The notes beneath the pieces are model-generated. The model was not told the DNA's origin. It worked only from the letters and a program-made list of their open reading frames with translations, and did no database searches. Positions 19,959-32,323 of a stretch of DNA of 64,000 bases are shown one piece after another. A program made the position numbers and the translations under genes. The stretch comes from Sequoia sempervirens (Eukaryota > Streptophyta > Pinopsida > Cupressales > Cupressaceae). The stretch is from assembly GCA_007258455.2 (NCBI GenBank), contig VDFB02296858.1:1-64000 (forward strand), written 5' to 3'. The stretch's first letter is position 1. Every line of letters begins with the position of its first letter.

Positions 19959-21660
19959 AACAAAATTGAGAAATAGAATTTCAAAATGTCTCTGAGCCGG
20001 AAGGCATTGCATGCCATTCAGCAGCTTTCTACAAATGATCAACGACTTCTTGCGTTCGTTCCTGTGGACGCGTCGGTGGGCGTGGCGGCTCTGTGGGCTT
20101 GTGCCCTCTGCGACTGGCTCTATGGGGGCTGCTTTGGGGTTAGGCAGTGTCCTTCGTGTCAAGGAGTTTGGTGTTGCACTGGGTGTGGACGGTTTGTCGC
20201 TGCCTGGTGGTCGGGGTAGAGTTTTGGCTGGGGCTCCCCCTGCTTTTTTGGGGGGTTCTGCTGCTTCTCCTTTGGAGAGTGATGCTGCTCATCTTCTCTC
20301 TAAGGTGCCACCTACTATTCCCTACTGTTGGTGGTCCTACTAATGGTAGTAAACACAAGTCTTTTTCTGATGCAGTTTCAAAGAATTGTGTGCGATCTAT
20401 GCCTGCTTCAGCTTTGGCTAGGGTTTGTCCTGCTTCGGCTAGGGTTCGTCCTTTGCCTTGTGCTAGGGCCTCTCATGTTGTGGTATGTGGGCCTGAGGTT
20501 GCTAAGAACGAGGAGTATTATGTGCGGTAGGCTATGGTCTGCAAGTTTAATGGCTTGTGGCCCTTCCTACCTGATCTCCATGAATGGGTTACTGGTTCCT
20601 AGAAGCCTATTGTTTTGGGACAGATTGAGCTCTATCCCAGTGCTAGAGGTTTTTTCTCTATTGCTTTTTCTTCCTTGGAGGATCGTGACAAAGTGTTGGA
20701 CAGGTTGTGGATGTGGGGTGTTCATTCACTGTTCATTTGACCATAGTCTCGCTCTTTCAATCCTCTTACAAAGCCTTTGAACATTAGACTTGTTTGGGTT
20801 CAACTGCCAAATCTCCCCATCCAATTTTGGGAGGATTCTTGCTTTGAGGCTATTGGCAACTTTTTGAAGGTGGATTCTACGACTCAGGACCTTGGGCATA
20901 CTACGGTGACTCATATTTTAATTGATTTGGACATCTCCAAACCGCTCCATAGTGATGTGGTTCTGATGGTGAAGGACAGACCTTGGAAACAACTCTTGGA
21001 CTATGAGGGGCTTCCTTTTTGGTGTGGGCGTTGTTTCTCTACTGGTCACTTTGCCTCTGGCTACCCTCTTGCTCGCTACAAGGGTGCTACTAATTGGTGG
21101 AAGAATGCTCTCTCGGACCACCTCATAGTTGATCCCTCTTCAGATGATTCCTCTAAGGTGGGTGACCCTCGTCTGCCCCATTAGTGTTGGAGCCTATCCA
21201 GGCTCCTCTACCGGCCAGTCCTTCTATAAAACCTTCTACTATCACTGTGTCGTCGATTCCTGCCCATCTCTCTTCATTTGATGCTGCTGGTCCTTTGATC
21301 GCTCCTATCTCCTCTCCTTCTGTGTTGGCTCCCTTGCTACGTGATGGCTCCTTCTCCGGGGTGGCTTTTGTGGATCCGCTCCCCTCGCCTTGCTCAGTGG
21401 ATTTCGATTCTGAGCCTTCCTGGTCGGTTGTGCTACGGAAGATGAAGGGACTCCCCAAATCTGTTACCTCTGTTAGGCCTCGGGTTCAGGGAGTCAAATT
21501 GGTCCCCTCTTCTGGGGCTGTCTAATCTTTGTCGGTTGTTCTACAGCTGTTGGTTAGTTGTCTATGTTTGTTTCTTCCTTTGGCCCTCTGGGCTCTCTGT
21601 GTTAAGGGTACCTCACCCTGTAAATGTTGCTTATCTTATCAAAAACAAAATTGAGAAATA
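19959..21660 (+). mobile_element. LINE-type ORF1-only retroposon with 17-bp target duplication
   Basis: AACAAAATTGAGAAATA occurs at 19959-19975 and 21644-21660, bounding an insert of about 1668 bp (19976-21643). The insert ends in a short A-run, as expected for target-primed reverse transcription. It carries only an ORF1-like coding region and no endonuclease or RT. It sits inside a minus-strand gypsy RT whose coding resumes on both sides. GC content and codon use are clearly richer than the surroundings. Confidence 0.85.
20147..21525 (+). pseudogene. L1-type ORF1 (DUF4283 plus zinc-knuckle) pseudogene
   Basis: Frame 2 carries PTNGSKHKSFSDAVSKN (about 20325-20375), then the DUF4283-like block VCKFNGLWPFLPDLHEW, LYPSARGFFSIAFSS and VWVQLPNLPIQFWEDSC. 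The knuckle-like DYEGLPFWCGRCFSTGHFA lies at about 21000-21060, with a Gly-Tyr where the last Cys is expected. In-frame stops interrupt at about 20528, 20612, 20738 and 20744; three of the four fall where Trp is expected. A frameshift near 21180 leads into a Pro/Ser-rich tail ending at 21525. The family acts as the RNA-binding chaperone protein of plant L1 elements. Confidence 0.75.
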
Positions 21661-22090
21661 TTATCTGTTTTTAATGAGATTACATTTCTTCACTGATCAA
21701 TAAATTTTCTTCTCTGAACCTTTGTAATAGTAGCCTAATAAGCTTTAAGTGTTTCTCTTCATTCCCACTCAAAATTAAAATGCCATCTAAGTATACAACA
21801 ACAAATTTACTCAGATATAGTTTCAATACTTTATTCATTAGTCTCATAGAAGTATTAGGTGCATTAATCAATCTAAATAGCATAACTAACCACCCATATA
21901 AACCTTTTGTAGACTTGAATGTAGTCTTCCATTTATAACCTTCTCTCTTTTTGATATATGATGATATTCGTTCTTCAATTCTATTTTACTGAAATACTTT
22001 GTGCCACTCAAACAAATCCATAAGGTTAGCCATCCTCATGCATTAGGGGAATTTCAATCTAGTTAAAAGACATTGGTCTTCTAACTAAAT

Positions 22091-23321
22091 GATTCCAATT
22101 TTACATTGAGGATTATGTAACTTTAAACAAAAATATTTTTCCTCTACTCAATATAAAAAGAGCAAAATAATTTTAATAACTCTATAAATGCTTTTTAAAT
22201 TAAGAAACAAATATCATTCCTTTGATAAAAGCATGAAAGAAAATACTAAAGTGCTGCTAACTGAAAATAAATGTGTTAGTTCAACCTAGCAATTCACCCA
22301 ATTTGTTAAATTAGGCATAGGAACACACCAATAGGCTACCAAATAACAAAATTGATAAAAAAATGCAAGAAATGGAAATAACTACATCACATTAAACAAA
22401 AAGAAAAAATGAACAATGAACACAAAAACACCCACAACCTTTGTGCAGTTGAGTGCTCTTGAAATACTTGTAAACACAAAGAAAAAACAAAGTGTTTGGC
22501 ACTATTGTGGTCTTTTGACCTCCAAGAATAACCAAATAGAAGAAACGACAAAAAAATGTATGCACTTCTATCCTACATGCATCTAGGAGTTAATAGCAAT
22601 AACAATACCCACTTAATTTATTAGTATCAACCCTAGTCTATGGGGAAGACTAACATAGTGTATGAAATCAATCAAATAGTTGGTTGTCTACACCAAAGAG
22701 ATTTGCCCAATAAATAATGGGAGATGCAATATTAATACAAAATAATATTTATTCAAATGAATAAGAACAATATTACCACAAATGGAGAGCTCCTTGAGGA
22801 TTTAAAAGGTGCAAATTAGGCAATCTTGTGAGAGCTTTAATCAACCATGTAGAGCAAGAGAATATAACAAAGAGGAAGTCCTCCAACATTCAATAAAAAT
22901 TTCAACATAGTTTCCTTCAAGATTCAAAATATTGTTTTGCCAAAGAGGGAATGGAAATTTTGTTTGGTTGAATACATGAGTATGGAGCATTACATTACTA
23001 AGTGGGCATTACAATAGGTGGGAATGGATAGATGAGAAAAAAATCAAAGTTTGGAATTTTATTTTTTTGGGGTGCTAGTGCATCATGCGGATGTCTATGC
23101 GTCACACTCATGTCTTGAAGAAATTCTTTAGATTTGACATGCGTTTCCTAGAACAAAGATAAGAATGACATTATGATCCAAAATGTGGGAAAACCTTGGT
23201 GTAGGGGAAATAGGCCAAGGTTTGAGCTCAAATGGACCTAGAACATGTTATGAAAGTGGATGCTAAAGTAGGTTCAAAACATAATATGAAATTATGAGGG
23301 TACACAATTTTTTACATTACA
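22091..23321 (-). mobile_element. Probable 3' LTR region of a decayed gypsy element (minus)
   Basis: On the minus strand a purine tract (23335-23322, AAGTGGGGGAAAAA) is directly followed by TGTAATGTAAAAAATTG at 23321, the usual PPT-LTR junction. The LTR runs toward lower coordinates; its other end was not found. The stretch has no coding capacity. Confidence 0.45.
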
Positions 23322-23335
23322 TTTTTCCCCCACTT
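23322..23335 (-). promoter_or_regulatory. Polypurine tract candidate
   Basis: AAGTGGGGGAAAAA on the minus strand lies immediately upstream of a TG-starting LTR candidate. It would prime plus-strand synthesis in a gypsy element. Confidence 0.45.
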
Positions 23336-26300
23336 TAGCAAATTGATGATACTAGGTGATAAGCTACACTAAGGTACATAAATAAAATGTTAAAAGCAAA
23401 TGACAAGAATACCTAAAAGGATACTATAGAGAATGCAAAAATTCTTCAAGTGGAAGGATGATGCTACCAAATTGAGAACTTGTAAAACCACAGTGTTAGA
23501 TACCGCAATATTGCAAAATCATAATGTCAAACAAATATATATAATCCTATAAGACCAAAAGAACATCATTTCAAAAATTAAGGCAGCAAATAGAAGAATT
23601 TTAAAATGGTGAGAAGAATGATAAGGTGATAAAATGGGTTATAAAGAAATAAGCATGAATATTTTCAACCTCCTATTTTTTCTGACCTATAGGAGGCAAA
23701 AATATGAAAGTTGATTCACCACTGTTAAATTCAAAGAAAGGTTGTGAAAATGCTATCTAAAGGGTTATTCCAAAAAATAACAACACAATGGAAAATATAT
23801 CATAATGAAGAAGGAAAAATAAGGATCTACACAAAGAATGTTACAAAAATTCAAATTCATTTGAAGAATTTATGAAGGTTTTCATGTAGTAGGTGCTTTA
23901 ATAAAATTTTAAATTACTATAAAGTCATTTTTTTCAAATACAAGTTATTTAGTTTCATTTTTTTATATTTAGAAAATTTGAGCACCCATAACACTTAGAG
24001 AGTGAAAATGTTGTGTAGATGAGATTTTTGTTGCCCCAAATTGGATGAGAGCTTTGAGACCAAGTCAAGTGGGGAGTCACCATGCACGAGGTATGCAACT
24101 TTTTTATAATTTTATGCTATTTTTAATCAATTCTTGTGCTTGGTAGAGCCCACACCAAATGGAGGTGTCTTATATGGGAACTAGCATCCAATTGATGCAA
24201 TAGTGTCAATCAATAATTAGTTATGTGAGTTGATCCATCTATTTTTTTTTATGCTATGTACACAGTCCTCTTTGTCCATGGTGTTGCAAGTGTCATCAAA
24301 TAGGGAGTCTTCATTTGCATAATCATCAAAAGGGAATGCCTATTGCTCAAAGTCTCCTATTGATGTAGGCATGTGTACACTCTCCTCATAGACCAAAATA
24401 TTATCATGGTCACTTGTATTGTTCTACTGCCCCAAAATTTGTGTTGACATTGACATTAGAATGTTCTCTTCACCCTTTTCAATAAAATAAGGAAGTTCAT
24501 TAAACAAGATTGTCAATTCTTCATTTTCATCACCTCCTTGCTTAGTACCTTTTTGTCACAACTGATTATGTTCATTTCCTTCTTGTAACAGGTCTAATTT
24601 TCTAATTTTCACATCATATGTAGGTTCACCAAAAATAAATTCTTCTCCTACCTCGAACACCTACTCACTAAACCATCTATCTTGCCAAAAAATAGGTCCA
24701 CTTTTGAAAAGATAAATAGTGGGTGATCCCACAATACTGGTTTACAATTTTTGGCCAAACTGGACACTGAAATAATTTTTTCTAACTAAATCTTCACTTT
24801 CGGGCACCTATAGCGGCCGGAAGAATTTGAAGATGATCAAACTAGTGATTTGTCACATTTTGTTTGTAGATTCTAAATATATTTTTCAAAATTTTGGAAT
24901 CAGATTACACTTTTTTTCCATCTCCTTCAAACCGTTTTTTCAATAAACAACATTTTTAGAGGAGCTCCCATATAACGAATAATTTTTTCCCATGAAGGAT
25001 AAAATTGTATTTTGAATTAGGATTTGTAACTTATGATATCTATTCTGGTTAGATAGTGTTTTATTGAATATTTTTTCCTTAATCAAGTTTTGAAGTCAAA
25101 CAGTACAGATTGAGACATAATGGGACGTATGCAATTTTTTGTATGTATCAAAATTACTTTTGGATCAAGGACTTCAATATTTAGTGCACTCATATTTTTC
25201 AATTTTTTTTGATAATCTGCTATTTTTCCACATGCGAGAACAAAGAGCTTGATTTTTGGGCGAAAAACCTATGTTTAATAAAACTAAAAAAAAATACATA
25301 ATAAAACCAAAACATATTAAAATTATATTCGTTGGATAGCTCGTTAGAGGACTACCATCATCCAGTTAATGTGGAAATCGCTCCATTATCATCCTCCTCG
25401 AGCTTCGAAACACAAAATTCTGGACTTTTTTGGTGCTAGAGGTGAGAAGGTGGGAAAAGGGGTTAGGTGTGACAGGAGGTTGAAACAAACCCCTAAGGGT
25501 TCTCAAACCAGGTTCATTTGAACCCTTTTTTGGTTCGCTTGAACCAAAGTGTTCATTCGAACCCCAAAAACCAATTTTTTTTGCACGGGGTCATTTTTTG
25601 CAACTTTTCCTTCCTCACTCGAATTGTAAACCAGTTTTGAGGGTTTACCCTAGTGTTAGGACAAGCAAGTTGATTTGGTAGGGAATCTTGGAGGATTCAT
25701 TGAATCTCTTGAGGAAGAAAAGTCTTCTAAGAGGGATGTTCTATTGGGACAATAGACTGTGTCTGTGTAGGTATATGTTCTTGCATGGGATGAAGACCTT
25801 AGAAACTTGGAATTTTGTAGTGAGGCTTGGGAGAGACTAGTTTAGTTCCTTGCATGAGTTGTCTCTCCCAAGTTGCTAACTATTTGATTTATTCTTCCTT
25901 GGCAATAATCTACCTTGCAAGGTATTCCTCATGTTGTTTTCTTCGCTTTTTCATTTTTTTAATAGGAAGATGAGCTTGATAAGCAAGTTGATCCTACTAT
26001 AGATTGTATATTTCTCTTATTCAATGGCCCTTAACCATTCTTGGAAGTCTACCATTATGTCTTTGATGCTAAAATTTTCCAAGCTATTCAAATTTGGAGG
26101 TTGAGGAGGAGGGTAAGTATGTTGAAGGGGCATAGAGCGAACTTCTTGTGGTTGATGATAAGCACGTGCATGGTACTAAGAAGGTCAAAAAGGGGTGGTT
26201 GGGAGGTAAGAATTAAGAAAATGTTAATAACCTACTGTAACATGGCTATTTGGGATGAAACCAAACACATTCCTAGTTTGATATTGTTGATGGGGAGGCA

Positions 26301-28400
26301 TAGATTTTTTGTTTTCATGAAATGGAGGGGAAAAAGGCATGTTCTCCATAGTATTTTGACATGTTTAAAGAATTCAATGGAGCTAATAATTCATTCAAGG
26401 ATTATTTAAAAAGAGTAAGTAGGCCTGCTTGACCAAAGAAACTAAGAACATACCAACATAATCACTAGTGTTTGATTGTAGAGTTGCCAGATGCTTGTAT
26501 AATGTATTTAATGATTACAACTACTAAGAGCTACACCAATGTTCTTAGTAGAATGAAGTAAGACTCATTACACCTATCCCATCGAGTGTGCCAAAAATTG
26601 TTGTAACATAGAATTGCACCCTTGTTGAAGCTATTTTTCAACACTCTAATGAAACATGGGAATGATCTCAAGGTGTGGGACCGTACAAATGAGATCAAAA
26701 CTCTAGAGAAGGTTGGCTCTTGTCTAACCTAGATGTAGTAGTGATGGACCAACCCAACACATCATTAATCCTATCCTATTGATCTCTCAAGAAAAAGGGG
26801 AAGAAGGAATGCATAAAAGGGGAAGGGTGGTGATGCACCTAGATTAAATGTGATTCTTCCTACCCACTACAACACAAAGAAAATAATAATACGCTAAAAT
26901 AACTTACAAAATCCTCTATTATATTGACTCCTAGAGGTGTATATGAAGGTTAGGATTTGTAAAGCATTAAGAGGGGAAGAGTTGATCCAAATTTAGCAAC
27001 TGCAAAAGAACTTAACATAGCATATCACATGGGAGAATAATAAAAAAATCATTCATCCATAGAGGTAAGTAGTTTACATAAAGTGAAAGAAGCAAGAAGA
27101 GGTAAAAAATGGAGATTTTATTAGTTCAGAGGCATGGAGCCTATTTATGATAGAAGAGTTGCAAAGTTGTAAGTCTTTGTGTGAAGCAAAAGAAAGAACC
27201 CCATTTACAATGAATCTAAGATGCCTTTCATGCCTAGAGGAGAATTGAAAATGTTAGATCATGTTCTAGGAGAAGCAACCCTAGTCATCATCATAAGAAA
27301 ATGGCTTGCAAACATGTGTATATTAGATTAGATCAATTGGGAAGAGAACAATCTTCTTTTATGGTTTTTCAATCAATCAAATCCACCTAGGAAACTTGTT
27401 GCAGTAGTAGCTTGGGGAGATGGTATGTTAGAAAAAGGAATGTTCGTAATATTAAAAGAAGCACGGGCATCATTTCATGCCTTAAAATATTTCCCACAAC
27501 ATTTAAAATGACCTCTTATCAACCTTGATGGATTGGACACAAGTAGTTGTAGATTTTTTTTTTTGAAGCTTAAGTTGGGATTGGGAATTGGGAACCATTG
27601 GTTGCTAGTTCCTAGGAAACTCTGACCATCTTTCATAGCCAATTTTGGGATTATTATTTAGGTGATCAACTAAGGAAAAAGTGAAAGGGAACCCCAAACA
27701 AAAGCACTATTGACACCATGACCTATTAAGGTATCTCTAATCAGTTATAATTATTGGGGGGCGCAAAGTGTCAATAGGGACTAAACTAAAGAACTCTTTA
27801 TCTACCCACCTACCAAACCATCCATACAATATAATAAAAAAATGTGGGTAGATGGATTTATAGATTCAAATGAGGAAGATGCATCTACACTAGCCATGGT
27901 CACAATAGTGAAGCACTTGGAACAATACCATGTGTAGGAAGACAAGGATAAATTGGCTTTCTCAAATGATATATTTTGAAACTTGTAGGCCTAGCTAGTT
28001 CATGACTTATAAAGGAATCACATTGATGGGTGCTTCAAAATATAGCATAGAATTATGTACTATCCATCCATTTATTAGAAAAGATGTGTAAAATGGATCA
28101 ACTACCTATGTTTTACTTATAGACATAATTCCCAATTAAATATCAAGTGTCTCTTGGACATTGGTTTCATCTGCACTAATTTTGGGAATCTTTGCAAGTT
28201 CACTTGACTGATACAAAATAGTAGGGGCATTAATGTAAATCAATGCCCTTTCTCTATGTTCAGGGATCTCCAGTAGCTCCTTGATTGACACTTAAGCTTT
28301 CAACTAAATTAATGCTTGAACCATGTCAATTGGTTAGTATGTTGGCAAGGGAGTGGATAGAGGAATAGTCACAACACTACTGTTAGGGATGAAAGGCATT
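23336..28400 (-). other. Decayed retroelement interior, no intact gene
   Basis: Between the PPT at 23.3 kb and the gag debris at 28.4-29.8 kb the minus strand gives only short fragments, for example a block near 24300 reading AFPFDDYANEDSLFDD. I read it as the worn interior of one gypsy element, interrupted by the DNA transposon at 24721-25650. A plus ORF of 122 codons at 26041-26409 is not recognisable. Confidence 0.35.
24721..25650. mobile_element. DNA transposon with ~30-bp TIRs, copy 1 (930 bp)
   Basis: It starts GGGTGATCCCACAATACTGG and ends with TTGTAAACCAG...TTTACCC, the inverted copy. The interior is homologous to 54709-55674 (shared blocks TTCACTTTCGGGCACCTATA and TTCAATATTTAGTGCACTCA). 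Flanking TAGT on both sides may be the target duplication. No transposase ORF is present. The superfamily is not determined. Confidence 0.7.
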
Positions 28401-29760
28401 AACTAGTCACTAGCAACAACTTGCTTTGTGTTGACTCCATTTCCAAATTCCTTATTCATCTCTTGTTTCTCATTTACTTCTTCTTTGACTTGTTTCTATT
28501 TAGGGACATATTTCTTCTATAGGGATACATCTAGCATATGCATCTTCTTTTTGGGTGTTGATTTCACTATAGTCCTATTTGCACTTCACTCTATATTGTT
28601 ATCCTTTTATTTTATTTTGCATATTTATGGAACTGGAACATTGATAACAACACCTCCATCTTGATTTTTGCACCTAATTTCCTATTTCTTAGTTGATAAT
28701 CACTCAAAACTTATAAAATAGTTGCTTTAGTGAGAGCCTTGATATCTTTATGCGAATGCTTTTCTCTTTTGTACCTCTATAGTATTTGTTACTTGAGCTG
28801 ATTAAAGTCTTTGCTTGGTAGCTCATACAACAAATGATGACTCTCATGATCATACTAAAAGAATTTATCTCCCTCATATGCATCTATTTGATCCATGTCA
28901 TCTTCATAATACTCATGTGCACCTTTAGGTTCTTGTAATTCTGTCTCATTCTTAAGTGCTATAAAAATAAATTTTGATTGATTGTGAGGTAAGTAGCATA
29001 TGCCACACTAGAATGAATCTTGTTGAAGACTAATGTGATCCTTTCTCAAGGGATCAGGGGTGTCTCTCTCTTGGTATCCTTGGTTATTATTGCTTGGGAC
29101 CACTTGCCTATCATTTTCTTTGATTATTTTAGACCGGCCATAATTGTAAGGTTTATTATGTAATCTTTGACCTTCATTGAAGTGTGTAGTAATATTGTTA
29201 GAAGATACACCTTTCTCATTTTTTTGTAACTTTGTATGAGAGACCCTTCATAGCCCCATTAACTTGTCTATTTTTTCCTCAACAATGATGTGCTTACTAG
29301 AAATTACTACACTTGGTTTCTATAGTTCTATATTGGCTCTTTTACTATCTTTACTAGATGCTCTCATGTTACTCTCTATATTGCTAGTTGTGGCATAAGC
29401 TTCCATTAATGTTTGAGGGTTCTTGTCTCATAAGCAATAGCCTAATTTGGAATCAAATGCTCCATAATATAAAACAAGGCACATGATTTAATTTGGCCTA
29501 ACATGGGGAGGCACTTTCCTCATTGTCATAACAAACTTGTTGAAATCAACAATTTTCTCATTAACCCCTTTCTTTATAGTACTCAACTCATGGATTACAT
29601 ATTTTGGATGCTTTCTTTCTCCATAATATAGTCTAAAAATTCTCATAAAATCATCCCATGACTTTATGTTACTATCTAAAAGGATTTTGCACCACTCTTT
29701 TGTGCTCTCTTCTAGTGATCACACAAAGAGTTTCATAATGATATATTTTGTTGCAAGTAT
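28400..29760 (-). pseudogene. Retrotransposon gag remnant (gypsy-like)
   Basis: Minus-strand conceptual translation gives a gag-like block EWCKILLDSNIKSWDDFMR, then LYYGERKHPKYVIHELST, KGVNEKIVDFNKFVMTMRK and a possible knuckle CGICYLPHNQSKF. Stops are scattered throughout. Upstream it is cut at 29799 by the plus-strand LTR. Confidence 0.55.
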
Positions 29761-29799
29761 GAAGGTTTTTTCATTGATGTCAATAGGATGTCTACAGGT

Positions 29800-31369
29800 T
29801 GTTGTCATTGATGTCAACTATGTGTAAAGGAATTTTGTTTCATGATGAAGATGTCAAGGATATTGAGAAAATTGTGAAAAAGAGGAAAACATGTTGTTGC
29901 AGGTTGTGCATGTGTAGTTGAGATATTGAGGAAGTGTTATGGGTACATGGAGTTATCTTTATGTTGCAGTGTCTAGAGATGTGTTGGAATGAATTAATGA
30001 GCTGAGATGATGTCTCTGGTACTTGGGTTCCAAGTGCTTTTGAGAAAATTTGATAAATAGATAAAACAATGTTGTGCAAGTGTTCAAAACATGCTCCACA
30101 TTTCTTCTATGTTGATGCTATGCTTGTGCAGATCTGATAGGTTGTTCAAGGTTTTTAGAGGTTGCTATATTCAAAATTTGGGTTTTTAGATCATTGTACA
30201 GAGAGATATTTTCACCAGTGTGTGAACCTGCTTTTTGTGGTATGGGATAAATGTATTTGCTACGCATTTCTCCATAGTTTGGCTTCAGGTTGTGTGGATT
30301 TGGGAAGTTTCTTATAATGTTTGTATCCTTTAGAATTCAAGGTTTCACTTGATTTGGTACAATACAGCGTGTTTCACACGTCAATGTGCGAATAAGGTTT
30401 ACTGGATGTTTTGGGTTGAAGTATTTCTATGATGTGAGTTTTGATGAAGTCTTTATTGGATCTCAGGTGGTTCGTGGATTATTAGATAGATGGTGTTCAA
30501 GTGAATTTTTTTGTCTGGAAGTTTCAGATTGATTTAAGGATGCGTGTACTTAATGTTTTATGGTGTTTAGCACAGGTATTGGCCAACCTTGTGTTAGCAC
30601 TACACGTGAAGTTTATGAAAGTGTGTTGAAGTGTGTTAGGATTAATTTGGGTCCTAATTAAGGATTTGTATGGGTTACCTTCATTCCTATCCATTGTGGG
30701 AATGTTTAGGTGCCGACCTAATTTGAAATTTTAATTGTAACAGATAGTTGTCGACCTTCGAGAAGGTTTTCAAGGTTGAGGTTGATATAAATAAGAGTGT
30801 TGGTGTTGTAATATGCAAGAGAGGCAAGATAAATGCGAGATCGATGCGAGTGATATATGTGATGTGAATTTGAATAGAGCAGTGCGAATTTCAAGTGTTG
30901 GATTCTTGAAGGCAGTGAGCTGAAGGTGTCTAAAATCTTTCATGCAAGGCTACGAAAGTGTTGGAGCATTTGTGGTGGACTCCTTGTTGCATTGAGAAGT
31001 TGTTCTTTGTGTAACATTTCTCTTCTATCTTATTAAATTTCTTTTTGTGGTAGAGAGCCCTGGTTGTGAGCCTTTTTGGATAGTGTGTCCTATTTTGGTA
31101 GTAAGCCCTTGTACCGATTTTGATATTACTTATATTGTGAGCTAATCCTCACTGTGGTTTTTCCCTCATTGGGTTTTCCTCATAAATCTGGTGTTCTCTT
31201 ATGTATGGTGTTGTTATTTCAGTTTATGTTATTTGCATTTCATGTTTAATCACTTTAACAAAATAAGGGTTTAATGAATGCATCTGGATTTGATTACTGT
31301 TGAGGGTTTTGATGTTTTAATTTGCTACAAATGATTCACCCCCCTCTCATTTGTCTTGTTTGTTCAACA
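29800..31369 (+). mobile_element. ~1.57-kb LTR of a copia-type family, copy A
   Basis: It begins TGTTGTCATTGATGTCAA and ends ...GTTCAACA (TG...CA). Near its end it has GTGGTTTTTCCCTCATTGGG, CATAAATCTGGTGTTC and GATTCACCCCCCTCTC, a layout typical of long plant copia LTRs. A homologous copy lies at 57383-58926. Only five bases follow before the N gap, so solo LTR and 5' LTR cannot be told apart. Confidence 0.65.
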
Positions 31370-31374
31370 TCTTC

Positions 31375-31474
31375 NNNNNNNNNNNNNNNNNNNNNNNNNN
31401 NNNNNNNNNNNNNNNNNNNNNNNNNNNNNNNNNNNNNNNNNNNNNNNNNNNNNNNNNNNNNNNNNNNNNNNNNN
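31375..31474. other. Assembly gap (100 N)
   Basis: A run of exactly 100 Ns lies between a plus-strand LTR and a minus-strand gypsy RT. The round size suggests a placeholder of unknown true length. Confidence 0.99.
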
Positions 31475-32323
31475 TGAATATCCTTTTACGAATCTCCGAT
31501 AAAATCCACAAAGACCCAGAAAACCTTTTAACTGAGTCAAGTTCTCTGGAGGTGGTCAATCAACTACTGCTTTGATCTTTTCAGGATCCACCTTCACTCC
31601 CTCAGCACTGATTATGTGGCCAAGGTACAGTAACTCCTCCATTCCAAATTCACATTTGGATGCTTTTGCGAACAAACTCTCAGATTCCAGGATACTAAGC
31701 ACTTCCTCCAAGTGCTTGAGATGATCTTCCCAAGTCTTGCTGTAAATCAAAATGTCATCAAAAAACATCAACACAAACCTCCTTAACTGATTCTGAAAAA
31801 CTCGGTTCATGCAAGACTAGAAGGTAGCCGGAGCATTAGTCAATCCAAATGGCATGACTAGAAACTCGAAATGGCCATAGTGACATCTGAAAGCTGTCTT
31901 CTCAACATCAGATCCTCTCATTCGAATCTGATGGTAACCCGATCTCAAATCGATCTTCGAGAAGAACTTGGCCCCATGTAGCTCATCAATGAGCTCATCT
32001 ATTCTGGGAATGGGGTATCTGTTTTTGATGGTGCTTTGATTCAAAGCACGATAGTCCACACACATGCGCATGGTACCATCCTTCTTCTTCACGAGAACCA
32101 CTGCAGATGCAAAGGGGCTCTTGCTTGGGCGAATAAAACCCATCTCCAAGAGTTCTTGAATATTCTTCTCAATCTCATCCTTTTGCCTCTTCGGGTACCG
32201 ATATGGAGTTGTAATCACCGGTTTAGCTCCTTCCTTGAGCTCAATGATATGTTCTGAACCCCGTTCAGGTGGTGGTCCAGGAGGCAAATCTGCAAAGACT
32301 TTGCTCTTCTTCGTGAGTAGAGA
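31475..32323 (-). pseudogene. Reverse transcriptase of the gypsy element (truncated by gap)
   Basis: The fingers have [20 protein letters not shown] and [12 protein letters not shown]. The palm has [30 protein letters not shown] and the catalytic FFDDILIYSKT, followed by YLGHIISAEGVKVDPEKIKA and GFLGLCGFYRRFVKGYS. A TAG at 31817-31819 (Gln expected) and a TGA at 31556-31558 (Trp expected) break it. All catalytic residues remain. It stops at the N gap. Confidence 0.92.

Larger units (their letters stand above)
18040..22090 (-). pseudogene. Decayed Ty3/gypsy pol, interrupted by a LINE-type retroposon
   Basis: The order on the minus strand is as in gypsy elements. RT runs from 22090 (near 21883: [28 protein letters not shown]) and resumes after the insertion with GLKMDPK (19948-19928) and AIVEWLT...RSFHELAIFY. 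RNase H follows at about 19700-19380 (FALPNFDKLFQSDCDAS; later ANVLSRKHNLF), then the integrase core at 18960-18600 (DFSRWQFVTCKKT). The tail near 18300-18100 reads FNFVDLHEYHERES. Many stops and frameshifts are present. The catalytic YLDD reads YLDG, so it is also changed at the active site. No LTR of its own was assigned. Confidence 0.8.

Noticed and set aside
20011..20343. Alternative open frames of 77-150 codons at the start of the ORF1 retroposon
   Set aside because: They are shadows of the GC-richer ORF1 region. Only frame 2 connects to the conserved DUF4283 blocks.
26041..26409. 122-codon plus ORF as a possible gene
   Set aside because: Basic and hydrophobic residues follow no recognisable motif, and it sits in decayed retroelement sequence. 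It is kept only as a mention.
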